Below are positions 7,102 through 14,699 of a DNA stretch of 27,719 nt, one piece after another. The DNA comes from Archangium sp. (GTDB lineage Bacteria > Myxococcota > Myxococcia > Myxococcales > Myxococcaceae), in NCBI GenBank assembly GCA_016793585.1, contig JAEUJR010000261.1:1-27719 (forward strand), given 5' to 3'. The notes below the pieces were generated by a model that worked only from the letters and a program-made list of their open reading frames with translations, was not told where the DNA came from and ran no database searches. A program made the position numbers and the translations under genes. The stretch's first letter is position 1. Every line of letters starts with the position of its first letter.

Positions 7102-8385
7102 ATGACGCGAGCAACCCCGCTGCTCCTCGTGCTGGCTGGCTGTGCCCCCGAGGTCTCGAGCTCGGCGCCAACCTGGCACCGTGACGTCGCGCCCATCGTC
7201 GAGCGCAAGTGCGGCACCTGCCACGAAGCCGGAGGCATCGCGCCGTTCGCGCTGAAGACGCTCGCCGACTGGAACACCTACGAGGCCGCGTCGCTGGCGG
7301 CGATTCGCGCGGGCCGCATGCCGCCGTTTCCCGCGAAGACGGAGTGCGCCGACTACGCGCCGACCCAGGCGCTGCTGGCTGATCAACGTGCCGTGCTCGA
7401 GCAATGGCTGAGCGCTGGCAAACCAGAGGGCAAGGCGGAGGACTTCAAGCCGCTGCCTGGAGCTCCAGACAAGCTCACACGCGTCGACGTCTCGCTGCCG
7501 ATGAAGGCGGCGTTCACGCCGACGAAGTCACCCGACGAGTACCGTTGCTTCCTCATCGACTGGCCGTTCGCCGAGACGAAGTACATCACCGGCTACGAGC
7601 TTCGCCCGGGCCAGAAGTCGCTGGTGCATCACGCCGACCTGTTCTTCCTGAGCCCGTCGTACGTCGCCGAGTGGCAGCGCCGAGATGACGCAGACCCGGC
7701 TCCGGGCTGGGAGTGTTACGACATTCCTTTCGGTCGCGAGGGCTCGTGGATCGGCACGTACGTGCCTGGCATGCGCGGCGTCGACTTCCCCGAGGGCACG
7801 GGGCTGCGCGTTCCACCCGGCGCGAAGGTGTACATCCAGATGCACTACAACGCGGCGGCCGGAGAGGCAGGCCCCGACCTGTCGACGCTCGACCTGCGGC
7901 TCGAGTCACGCGTGCAGAAGATCGCCGGCGTGCAGGCGCTGAGCGACCCGAAGTGGCTCAACCGGCAGATGCGCATTCCCGCGGGGAAGAAGGACGTCAC
8001 GCATCGGTTCGACATCGACCCGACGCCGGTGGCCAGCATCATCAGCGAGGACTTCGTCGATGGCCGACCGCTGAAGCTGTACGCGACGACGATGCACCTG
8101 CACCAGCTCGGGCAGTCGACGAAGCTCGAGGTGCTGCGCGCCGATGGGACGACGACCTGCGCCGTCGACATTCCGAAGTGGGATTTTCACTGGCAGCTCG
8201 CGTACACGCTGAAGACGCCGATCGTGATCAACCCGGGTGATCAGGTCTCGGTGCAGTGCACGTTCGACAACACGTCCGAGAACCAGCCGGTGATCAACGG
8301 CACGCGCGTGACGCCGAGAGACCGAAACTGGGGCGCGCGCACCGAAGACGAGATGTGCGTGGGTGGCGTGTTCGTCACGCAGTAG
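7102..8385 (+). CDS. Copper type II ascorbate-dependent monooxygenase with N-terminal cytochrome c domain, lipoprotein
   Basis: A 427-residue cell-envelope protein combining two redox modules. A short lipoprotein signal (MTRATPLLLVLAGC, lipid on Cys14) leads to a small cytochrome c domain with CGTCH at 37-41 and a likely axial Met in GRMPPF (Met73). The rest resembles peptidylglycine alpha-hydroxylating/dopamine beta-monooxygenases. All expected copper ligands can be placed: His176-His177 (SLVHHADLFF) and His248 (QMHYN) for one copper, and His332, His334 (MHLHQLG) and Met418 (DEMCVGG) for the other. The haem may supply electrons in place of ascorbate (inference). GAGG lies close before the ATG. 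The dead signal-peptidase homologue follows after 9 bp and is probably co-transcribed. Substrate unknown. Confidence 0.85.
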   Translation: MTRATPLLLVLAGCAPEVSSSAPTWHRDVAPIVERKCGTCHEAGGIAPFALKTLADWNTYEAASLAAIRAGRMPPFPAKTECADYAPTQALLADQRAVLEQWLSAGKPEGKAEDFKPLPGAPDKLTRVDVSLPMKAAFTPTKSPDEYRCFLIDWPFAETKYITGYELRPGQKSLVHHADLFFLSPSYVAEWQRRDDADPAPGWECYDIPFGREGSWIGTYVPGMRGVDFPEGTGLRVPPGAKVYIQMHYNAAAGEAGPDLSTLDLRLESRVQKIAGVQALSDPKWLNRQMRIPAGKKDVTHRFDIDPTPVASIISEDFVDGRPLKLYATTMHLHQLGQSTKLEVLRADGTTTCAVDIPKWDFHWQLAYTLKTPIVINPGDQVSVQCTFDNTSENQPVINGTRVTPRDRNWGARTEDEMCVGGVFVTQ

Positions 8386-8394
8386 CGTCGAGCC

Positions 8395-9216
8395 GTGCAT
8401 CGCTTCGCCAGGGTCCTCTTCGCGCTCGTCTTTCCCGGCGTGGGCCAGGCACTCGAGGGCCGATGGACAGCAGCGTGGGTGGTGAGCCTCACCTGTTGGT
8501 TGCCAGTGGTCTGCGTGACGGCGTTGGGCAGTTGGTTTGGCGCGGCATTCCTTCCCGCGTTCGCGGCGTCATTGGCCCTCTCGTTCGGAGTCCGCCTCGT
8601 GCAGGCGGTCCTGCCACGTCGCCAGGGGCAGCGACCAACCTGGTGGTTGATTCTCTTGTGGATCGTCGGCGCCGAGACCGTCTCGAGGGTGCCTGCGCTC
8701 GCCGTGCGTCTCCGTTTCGCTGAGCCGTTCTCGGTGAGCAGTGTGGCGATGGAGCCGACCCTGAGGGCGGGAGAACAGTTCTTCACCTTCAAGCAGGGGC
8801 CAGCTGCCGCCTACGGCCGTGGGAGCGTCATCACGCACTCCCGAGATGGCCTCACGTTCGTGCAGCGTGTCATCGGGCTGCCGGGAGACGAGGTGACGAT
8901 TCGGGGCGAAGCGGTCTTCGTCAACGGCGTCGCGCTCCGGCAGCGCTCCTGCGCGACGAGCGCCGAACCGGCCTGCGTCATCGAAGCCATCGACGGCCGA
9001 AGCTGGAAGACCCGCACCGAGGGGCGTCGGCGCATCGAACGGACGTACCGGGTGCCTGACGACACGGTGTTCCTGCTCGGTGACAACCGCGACCAATCGG
9101 AGGACAGCCGGTGGACCCCACCCGTCCGCACCAACGAGGTGGTGGGCACCGCGCATTCGCTCCACTGGGGTGCCAGCCTCGATCGGTTTGGTCTGCCGCT
9201 CGACGCCCTGCAGTGA
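8395..9216 (+). CDS. Signal peptidase I (S26) homologue lacking the catalytic Ser and Lys
   Basis: A 273-residue membrane protein from a GTG start. Three or four hydrophobic segments fill residues 5-100, beginning with FPGVGQALEGRW, a 'PGxGQ' motif seen in small bacterial membrane proteins. The outer domain has the signal-peptidase boxes: VAMEPTL (box B), FVQRVIGLPGDEV (box D) and GDNRDQSEDSRW (box E). In active enzymes the Ser directly before Met in box B and the Lys directly before Arg in box D form the catalytic dyad. Here they are Ala118 and Gln157 (codons gcg and cag). Everything else is well kept, so I infer a pseudoprotease that may still bind signal peptides or act as a chaperone. It lies 9 bp after the copper monooxygenase gene. 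Confidence 0.85.
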   Translation: MHRFARVLFALVFPGVGQALEGRWTAAWVVSLTCWLPVVCVTALGSWFGAAFLPAFAASLALSFGVRLVQAVLPRRQGQRPTWWLILLWIVGAETVSRVPALAVRLRFAEPFSVSSVAMEPTLRAGEQFFTFKQGPAAAYGRGSVITHSRDGLTFVQRVIGLPGDEVTIRGEAVFVNGVALRQRSCATSAEPACVIEAIDGRSWKTRTEGRRRIERTYRVPDDTVFLLGDNRDQSEDSRWTPPVRTNEVVGTAHSLHWGASLDRFGLPLDALQ

Positions 9217-9313
9217 TTCGAGATTCTTCACGCGAACCAGCTGCGGGGAACAGTCATGCGACCGGCAGACGAACGCCGAGCTGCATCCACCCCGCATCGG
9301 GTGTCAGCGCTGA

Positions 9314-11065
9314 TCAGATGCTGATGCTGCCCTCACGGAAGTCGGTCTTCGCGATGTGCACGTTGATGCAGACCGGCACGCCCGACGCCGACAGCCGCTT
9401 CGCCTCGGCGATGGTCTCGTCGATCTTCGACGAATCGGTCAGCAGCAGGCCCTTGCCGCCGTAGCCCTCGGCCACCTTCTCGTACGAGGTGTGGCGCAGG
9501 CCCGTGCCGACGGCCGAGCCGAGCAGCGTCACCTGGTCGCGGGCAATCTGGTGCCACGAGGCGTCGGTGCCGATGACGGCGATGGGGGCGTAGCCGTGGC
9601 GCACGAAGGTGTCGAACTCCGAGAGCGAGTACGCGCTCGAGCCGTCGCCGTAGATGATCCAGATCTCCGACTTGGGGCGCACCGTCGCCGCGCCGACCGC
9701 GAAGCCGCCACCGACGCCGAGGGTTCCGAACACGCCCGGGTCGAGCCACGACAACGGCTTGCGGGGCCGCAGCACGTACGCCGCCGTCGCCACGAAGTCG
9801 CCGCCGTCGACCACCAGCACCGAGTCGTCGGCGAGCTGCTCCTCGAGGCGCTGGAAGAAGTGAATCGGGTCGACCTTCTCACCCTTCGGCTTCGCCTTGC
9901 CGCGAATCTCGGCGTCGCGCGCGTCTTCGCGCTCCTTGCACGCGTCGATGAACGGCTGCCACGACGGGCTCGGCCGCACCTTCGCCGCCAGCGCCTGCAG
10001 GAACTCGCCGGCGTGCATGCGAATCGCGACGGTGGGCTTTCGGTTCTTCGTCAGCTCTTCGGCCGAGAGGTTCGCCGAGATGATCTTCGTCTTCTTGCCG
10101 ATGCCGAAGCCGTACTTCATGCGGAAGTCGAATGGGAACCCGCAGATGACGACGACGTCGGCGTCTTTGAGCGCCTTGCCGCGCGCGTGACGGAACTGGG
10201 TCGGGCTCGAGCGGCCGAGCAGACCGCGCGCCGTTCCTCCGAGCCACACGGGCATGCCGAGCGACTCCACGGCGCGGGCGAGCGGCGCCGCGTCACGCAC
10301 GTTCACCATCGTCTGGCTGCCCACCACGAGCGCCGGCCGCTTCGCCTTCGAGAGCAGCTTCACCGCCTCGTCCATCAGCTTGTTGGTGTTCTGCAGCTCG
10401 GGCACGTCGGGCACGAAGTTCTTCACGTCGACGTGCGGCGCGTGGAACTGGCGGAGCAGATGCCCCTGCAGGTACAGCTTGAGCGCGCGCTGGCCGAGCG
10501 TCTTCGGGTTCTCGACGCCCGTCTCCTTGATGAACATGTCGCGCACCGTCGACTCCGGGTACAGCACGTCGACTGGCACCTCGACGAAGACGGGGCCGGG
10601 AATGCCGCTGCGGGCCTCTTTGAGCGCGCGCTCCATGGTCGGGCCGAGCTGGTTCACGGTCGTGCAGCGCGCCGTCCACTTCACCGCGGAGTGGATCAAC
10701 GCGAGCTGATCGATGTCCTGCAGGGCGCCGCGGCCGCGGAGCACGGTGGCGGTGGCTCCACCCAGCAGCACGAGCGGTGACTGCGCGAGCTGCGCGTTCT
10801 TGAGCGCGGTGATGGCGTTGGTGACGCCGGGGCCCGCAGTGACGGCAGCCACGCCGGGAAGGCCGGTCATGCGCGAGTACGCGTCGGCGGCGAACACCGC
10901 GTTGCGCTCGTCACGGCAGTCGACGATCTTGATCTTCCGGTCTTCGCACCCGACCAGAATCGGCGAGATGTGGCCGCCGCAGAGGGTGAAGAGCGCCGAG
11001 ATGTTCCACTTCGAGAGGACCTGGGCGACGTGGTCGCCGCCGTGACGCATGGGGTTCTTCATCAT
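9314..11065 (-). CDS. Thiamine-diphosphate-dependent enzyme, acetolactate synthase/ILVBL-like
   Basis: A 583-residue ThDP enzyme of the acetolactate synthase superfamily, closest to ILVBL-type 2-hydroxyacyl-CoA lyases in my reading. The N-terminal PYR domain holds the activating Glu53 ([16 protein letters not shown]) and [15 protein letters not shown] central domain follows ([14 protein letters not shown]). The C-terminal PP domain has [20 protein letters not shown] from 473. The metal-binding Asn expected after it is Thr500 ([14 protein letters not shown], where ILVBL has a GND sequence). Thr can serve as a metal ligand in some ThDP enzymes such as pyruvate:ferredoxin oxidoreductase. The start was set at the first ATG of [10 protein letters not shown]; upstream codons look non-coding. 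Reaction not decidable; it stands alone and converges on the signal-peptidase homologue. Confidence 0.85.
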   Translation of the reverse strand: MMKNPMRHGGDHVAQVLSKWNISALFTLCGGHISPILVGCEDRKIKIVDCRDERNAVFAADAYSRMTGLPGVAAVTAGPGVTNAITALKNAQLAQSPLVLLGGATATVLRGRGALQDIDQLALIHSAVKWTARCTTVNQLGPTMERALKEARSGIPGPVFVEVPVDVLYPESTVRDMFIKETGVENPKTLGQRALKLYLQGHLLRQFHAPHVDVKNFVPDVPELQNTNKLMDEAVKLLSKAKRPALVVGSQTMVNVRDAAPLARAVESLGMPVWLGGTARGLLGRSSPTQFRHARGKALKDADVVVICGFPFDFRMKYGFGIGKKTKIISANLSAEELTKNRKPTVAIRMHAGEFLQALAAKVRPSPSWQPFIDACKEREDARDAEIRGKAKPKGEKVDPIHFFQRLEEQLADDSVLVVDGGDFVATAAYVLRPRKPLSWLDPGVFGTLGVGGGFAVGAATVRPKSEIWIIYGDGSSAYSLSEFDTFVRHGYAPIAVIGTDASWHQIARDQVTLLGSAVGTGLRHTSYEKVAEGYGGKGLLLTDSSKIDETIAEAKRLSASGVPVCINVHIAKTDFREGSISI

Positions 11066-11155
11066 GGGCGCCCGTGTATGGCCGGCCCCGCACCAAGTCA
11101 CGCAACGGTGCGAGAATCCGAGCCCTCGTGATGTTCTGACGACGGCGCCCGAGGC

Positions 11156-11464
11156 ATGTCCCACGGAAGCGTGTTCGTGCGTCTTCTTCTGGCGATGATC
11201 TCGAAAGTGGGCGTTCGGCCCGCCGTCACCTCAGCCGGCGTCACGGCATCGAAGCGCGAAACCCCACCGCAGCAGCCCGTGAAGCAGACCCGTTACCCCG
11301 ACAGCTTCTTTGCAGCCGAGGACCTGGGAGCATCGACGCGTCGCCTGGCGGCCCTGTTGGGAGACCCTCCAGTCACCGCCTCGTTTGGTGCGCGCGACCA
11401 ATGGGCCGCCGTCGATGAAGCCGCCAAGCCGTCGTCGAAGAAGCAAGATGACCAGACGCCTTGA
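11156..11464 (+). CDS. Small hypothetical protein (uncertain)
   Basis: A 102-codon frame starting ATG with GAGG nearby; a second possible start is the ATG at 11195. Residues 20-45 are polar and Pro/Gln-rich, followed by FFAAEDLGASTRRLAALLGD and a charged Lys/Asp/Gln tail. Codon bias is weaker than in neighbours but acceptable. I recognise no domain. It begins 90 bp from the divergent ThDP gene. It may be a real small protein or chance. Confidence 0.4.
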   Translation: MSHGSVFVRLLLAMISKVGVRPAVTSAGVTASKRETPPQQPVKQTRYPDSFFAAEDLGASTRRLAALLGDPPVTASFGARDQWAAVDEAAKPSSKKQDDQTP

Positions 11465-11537
11465 GCTCGAAGGCGCCTGCCCACACGGTCGTCTCGTCGA
11501 ACACCTTCGTGCCGCTCAGGTCCTCGAGCTGGGTTGA

Positions 11538-11915
11538 TCAGCGTTTGCCGAGCTGCGCCGCCGCCTGCTTCACCGCAGCCTCGGGCCAGGTGTCGGGGCC
11601 GTAGCGCCCGAGAATCTCCACCGCGCCGTCGCTCTTCCCGAGCACGAACGGCCCCGTGTTGCCTTCGCGCAACGCATACGCACCCTCGGGCTTCACGCAC
11701 TGCACCAGCGCGCCGCTCGCAGCGACATCACCGAAGAGCACCTTCGTCACCTTGAGCTCGACCACCTGCCTCGCGGCCGTGCGCGGCAGGCTCGTCTCGA
11801 GGGTGCGCTCGTACTGCTGCTGCGGCGCCTGCTCCACGATGCGCATCACCGTGGCCAGCACCGCGCCGTCAGCGCCGGGAATCACTTCGTCGAGGGGTTC
11901 GGGAGGCAGGGCCAT
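11538..11915 (-). CDS. Small conserved-looking protein downstream of the calpain gene
   Basis: A 125-residue soluble protein of unknown function. It starts MALPPEPLDEVIPGADGAVL with AAGGGA 7 bases upstream, has a beta-rich core (QVVELKVTKVLFGD, GPFVLGKSDGAVEILGRYGP) and ends in an Ala/Lys helix. No signal peptide or membrane segment. It lies 12 bp after the calpain-family protease on the same strand, so the two are surely co-transcribed. It could be an inhibitor, chaperone or substrate of the protease, which is inference from position only. After its TGA the same frame stays protein-like for about 25 codons (DLSGTKVFDETTVWAGAFEL) before decaying, hinting at an older, longer gene. Confidence 0.72.
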   Translation of the reverse strand: MALPPEPLDEVIPGADGAVLATVMRIVEQAPQQQYERTLETSLPRTAARQVVELKVTKVLFGDVAASGALVQCVKPEGAYALREGNTGPFVLGKSDGAVEILGRYGPDTWPEAAVKQAAAQLGKR

Positions 11916-11927
11916 GTGAGTTCCCTT

Positions 11928-13640
11928 TCAGTTGAGGACGTAGAGGCTCGCGTAGAGCTCGGTGAACTTCGAGAGCGGCAACGAGAAGAAGCCGTCGTTC
12001 TTCCCGTCGTTGCCGTACTCCGACTGGCCCCAGGGGTTGCGCAGCTTCACGAACTTCTCGCCGTTCTTCTCTTCGACGCCGAGCACCGAGTACGCGTGGT
12101 TCGCGTAGACGCCGGTGTTCGTGTAGCGCGCGGCCTGATCAGTGCCATGCGTGCCCGCCGCCACGGGAACGCCGCGGTCGATGTCGCGCTTGATGCGGTC
12201 GAACAGCCGCTGCTCGCTGCCCGCGCTCACCCACTCGTACGACTGGCTGCGGCCGAGCACTTCGCTCATCACCCGCCCCGCGCTGCCGCCGTTGCCGATG
12301 GCGTCGTAGCTGCCCTTCCACTGCGCGTAGGCCTTCTCGATGAGGGGGAACCACAGCTCCATCTGGTCCTTCGTGGTGGGGCCTCCGAGCGAGCCGCCGT
12401 AGATGGGGCCGCCGAAGGAGCGCACGTAGAGGTCGCCGTCGACCTTCACCTCGACGGGGCGGTTCTTGTTGCCGTTCTCGTAGAAGCGCACCGAGTACGT
12501 GCCATCGGCGTTCTGCTTGATCATCTCCTTCAGCACTGCGGGGCTCGTGTGCGCGACCGCAGCCATCGCCGCGGGGAAGTAGCAGTTGCCGATGGCGCCC
12601 TGGCGCACGTCACCTGGCGTGGGCTCGTTGACGAAGAGCGGGCCGGTGAAGCGCTCGAGCTTGTACTTGGGCGTGCCGTCGGCGTTCATCTCGTGCGCGT
12701 GCATCTTCGGGTCGGGCAGGTCGACGCCCACGATGCCGGTGCTGCCGCCGGGGACCTTCAGCGTGCCCGTGATGGTGGCGTGCGTCGTGTTGTTCTTCCC
12801 GTCAGAGACCGAGACCTTGAACTCGTCGCCCGCCTTGCCCGGCAGCGTGAGGCCTTCGGGAATCGAGCCGTTCTGCGTCGCGGTGACGTCGACCTTCTCG
12901 CCAGTGCGCACGTTGACGAAGCGCAGCTTCGCGCCTGGCTCTGAGAGAGGCCGGCCCGTGTTGTGGGTGACGCTCACGCCCGTCGGCGTGGCCGCGAGGT
13001 CCATACGCTCGAGGTTCACGACGGCGTTGCGGGTGTCGCTGGCCTCGATGCCCTTCGCCTGAATGGTGAGCCAGTCGCTCGTCGAGCCGTCGGCCGCGCG
13101 CGTGCGCAGGCGAATCATGTCGCCTTCACGAACGTCGGGCATGGTGCCACTGAACTTGCCGCTCGCGTCGGCGGTGCCGATGACCTGCGTGTCGGTGAGG
13201 TGCAGCCGGCCCGCGGGCGCGGTGGTCAGGTTGATGGCCTCGATGATCTGCCCCGGCTTCGCCAGGCCCTGAATGCCGTTCTTCTGATCACCCGTGATGG
13301 TGAGCGGGCCGAACGTCTCTTGCAGCGGCGCACGGCCGAGCAGCGCCTCGAGGAAGTTCTTCGCGCCCGGGTCCATGGCGAGGCCCGATTGGTCGAGCAG
13401 CTGACCGAGGTCGCTCTTCTCGCTCTTCGACAAGCCGGCCTTCGCCAGCTCGAACTGCTGCGCCCGCGTGATGCCCGGCTTCGTGAGCGCGGCCTTCGCC
13501 GAGTCGAAGGAGTGACGGCTGCCGTCGCCAACCGCCGCGAGCAGGTCGATGACGTTGGCGTCGGAGATCTTTGGCGCGGGCGAGCTCTGCTGGGTGGAGA
13601 CGAACTGGCGAATGCGGGTGTCGGCGATGCGCATGGGCAT
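11928..13640 (-). CDS. Calpain-family (C2) cysteine protease with N-terminal beta domains
   Basis: A 570-residue protein ending in a calpain-type papain-fold domain. The catalytic triad is complete: Cys353 in RQGAIGNCYFPAAMAAVA, His515 in NHAYSVLGVEEKNGEKF and Asn535 in LRNPWGQSEYG. The N-terminal 300 residues contain a helical segment (AKAGLSKSEKSDLGQLLDQ) followed by two or three repeated beta-sandwich-like stretches rich in Gly, Thr and Asp (GTMPDVREGDMIRLRTRA, LPGKAGDEFKVSVSDGKNN). I see no signal peptide; export, if any, would use another route. ATG 13640 is preceded by GAGGA at 9 bases, whereas codons upstream look non-coding. The Trp usual after the catalytic Cys is Tyr. A small partner gene follows after 12 bp. 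Target unknown. Confidence 0.9.
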   Translation of the reverse strand: MPMRIADTRIRQFVSTQQSSPAPKISDANVIDLLAAVGDGSRHSFDSAKAALTKPGITRAQQFELAKAGLSKSEKSDLGQLLDQSGLAMDPGAKNFLEALLGRAPLQETFGPLTITGDQKNGIQGLAKPGQIIEAINLTTAPAGRLHLTDTQVIGTADASGKFSGTMPDVREGDMIRLRTRAADGSTSDWLTIQAKGIEASDTRNAVVNLERMDLAATPTGVSVTHNTGRPLSEPGAKLRFVNVRTGEKVDVTATQNGSIPEGLTLPGKAGDEFKVSVSDGKNNTTHATITGTLKVPGGSTGIVGVDLPDPKMHAHEMNADGTPKYKLERFTGPLFVNEPTPGDVRQGAIGNCYFPAAMAAVAHTSPAVLKEMIKQNADGTYSVRFYENGNKNRPVEVKVDGDLYVRSFGGPIYGGSLGGPTTKDQMELWFPLIEKAYAQWKGSYDAIGNGGSAGRVMSEVLGRSQSYEWVSAGSEQRLFDRIKRDIDRGVPVAAGTHGTDQAARYTNTGVYANHAYSVLGVEEKNGEKFVKLRNPWGQSEYGNDGKNDGFFSLPLSKFTELYASLYVLN

Positions 13641-13747
13641 GGGCGGAGTTCCTCGGAAGACGAAGGGTCGCAGAAGATATCGCCCCGAAATGCCCCGGAG
13701 TTGTGTGTTGGTGTGTCTTTTCGTCACACACAGCCCAAGCACTTGAA

Positions 13748-13770
13748 TTCACGAATCGCACGTTCGTGAA
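13748..13770. promoter_or_regulatory. Perfect inverted repeat between divergent calpain and thioesterase genes
   Basis: Arms TTCACGAA and TTCGTGAA are fully complementary and separated by 7 nt. The site sits in a locally AT-rich intergenic stretch about 110 bp from each start. A regulator site is more likely than a terminator, since the flanking genes diverge. Which protein binds is unknown. Confidence 0.45.
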
Positions 13771-13888
13771 ACCAAATGGTTGGCTGTGAGGTTCTCAAGG
13801 CTCATCGACCCGCGAGAAGGAACTCCGAGCCACCGCGCGAGCCTCAGTGGCTGGCGAACATGACACCGTCAGGTTACCGGCACGCGGC

Positions 13889-14680
13889 ATGCGTTCCCTC
13901 GATGAGGTCTTGTCAGCGCGACGGCTCGACGACACGACCGACGCGCTCACCGTTCACGAAGGCTGGGGCCAGGGCAAAGCGACGTTCGGCGGGTTGGTGG
14001 TCGGAGCGTGCGTACGCTCGATGGCCGCGCGGGTGACGGAACCAAAGCGACGGCTGCGAACCATCTCGGCGCAGCTGCTCGGCGCGCCGCGGCCGGGTGA
14101 GGTGGTGATTCGAGTTCGCCTGCTCCGCACGAGCGGCACGGTGACGACGTTCTGCGCCGACCTCGAGCAGGACGGGCAGGTGATGACGCACGTGGTGGCG
14201 GTGTTCGGGCTCGACCGGCCCGTGCCGCTCGCGTGGAATCAGGTGAAGCGGCCCGAGGTGCCCGAGTGGGCGAGCGTCGAGCCGGCGCAGATGGAGGGGT
14301 TCGCTCCCGAGTTCACGAAGCACTTCGAGTTTCGCAACGTCGGCGCGATTCCGTACACCGAGACCTCCGCGCCGTCGGTCGGCTTCATTCGCCCCCGAAC
14401 CCCGAGCCGCGTGCGCGACGAGGCGTGGCTCGCCTGCATGACCGACTGCTGGTGGCTCGCAGCCATCACCCGCTTCGACACGTTTCGGCCTGCGGCGACG
14501 CTGACGCTGAACGCGGAGTTTCACGAGACGATGGAGGGGCTCGACCCCGACGCGCCGCTGCTGCACCACGGCGCGTCGCTGGTGGTGCACCACGGGTATT
14601 CGGCCGAGACGCGCACGTTGTGGGGCATCGACGGGCGGCTGCTGGTGACGGCGACCGAGCTCGTCACCGTCATCAAGTGA
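13889..14680 (+). CDS. Acyl-CoA thioesterase, double hot-dog family
   Basis: A 263-residue thioesterase-like protein (4HBT_3/TesB-like superfamily) that would hydrolyse acyl-CoA. The N-terminal hot-dog contains HEGWGQGKATFGGLVVGACV at 23-42, the usual 'GxxxFGG' signature, then RLRTISAQLLGAPRPGEVVI. The C-terminal hot-dog has EAWLACMTDCWWLAAITRFD and ends LHHGASLVVHHGYSAETRTL and GIDGRLLVTATELV. A GTG at 13847 would add 14 residues; the ATG at 13889 was preferred because the protein begins there in family style (MRSLDEVLSARRL). Its stop lies 3 bp from that of the convergent nuclease-like gene. Chain-length preference unknown. Confidence 0.85.
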   Translation: MRSLDEVLSARRLDDTTDALTVHEGWGQGKATFGGLVVGACVRSMAARVTEPKRRLRTISAQLLGAPRPGEVVIRVRLLRTSGTVTTFCADLEQDGQVMTHVVAVFGLDRPVPLAWNQVKRPEVPEWASVEPAQMEGFAPEFTKHFEFRNVGAIPYTETSAPSVGFIRPRTPSRVRDEAWLACMTDCWWLAAITRFDTFRPAATLTLNAEFHETMEGLDPDAPLLHHGASLVVHHGYSAETRTLWGIDGRLLVTATELVTVIK

Positions 14681-14699
14681 CGGCTACTCGGCGATGACG
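14668..14699. terminator. Possible bidirectional hairpin over two convergent stop codons
   Basis: CGTCATC at 14668-14674 pairs with GATGACG at 14693-14699, forming a 7-bp stem with an 18-nt loop containing both stop codons. There is no T-tract and the stem is short, so this is only a candidate. Confidence 0.25.

Noticed and set aside
9217..9313. Possible terminator between the convergent signal-peptidase homologue and ThDP gene
   Set aside because: Only a CACCC/GGGTG five-base stem is visible, without a T-tract.
9356..10780. A 474-codon plus-strand open frame
   Set aside because: It is antisense to the ThDP enzyme gene, Arg/His-rich, and has no domain; open only because of high GC.
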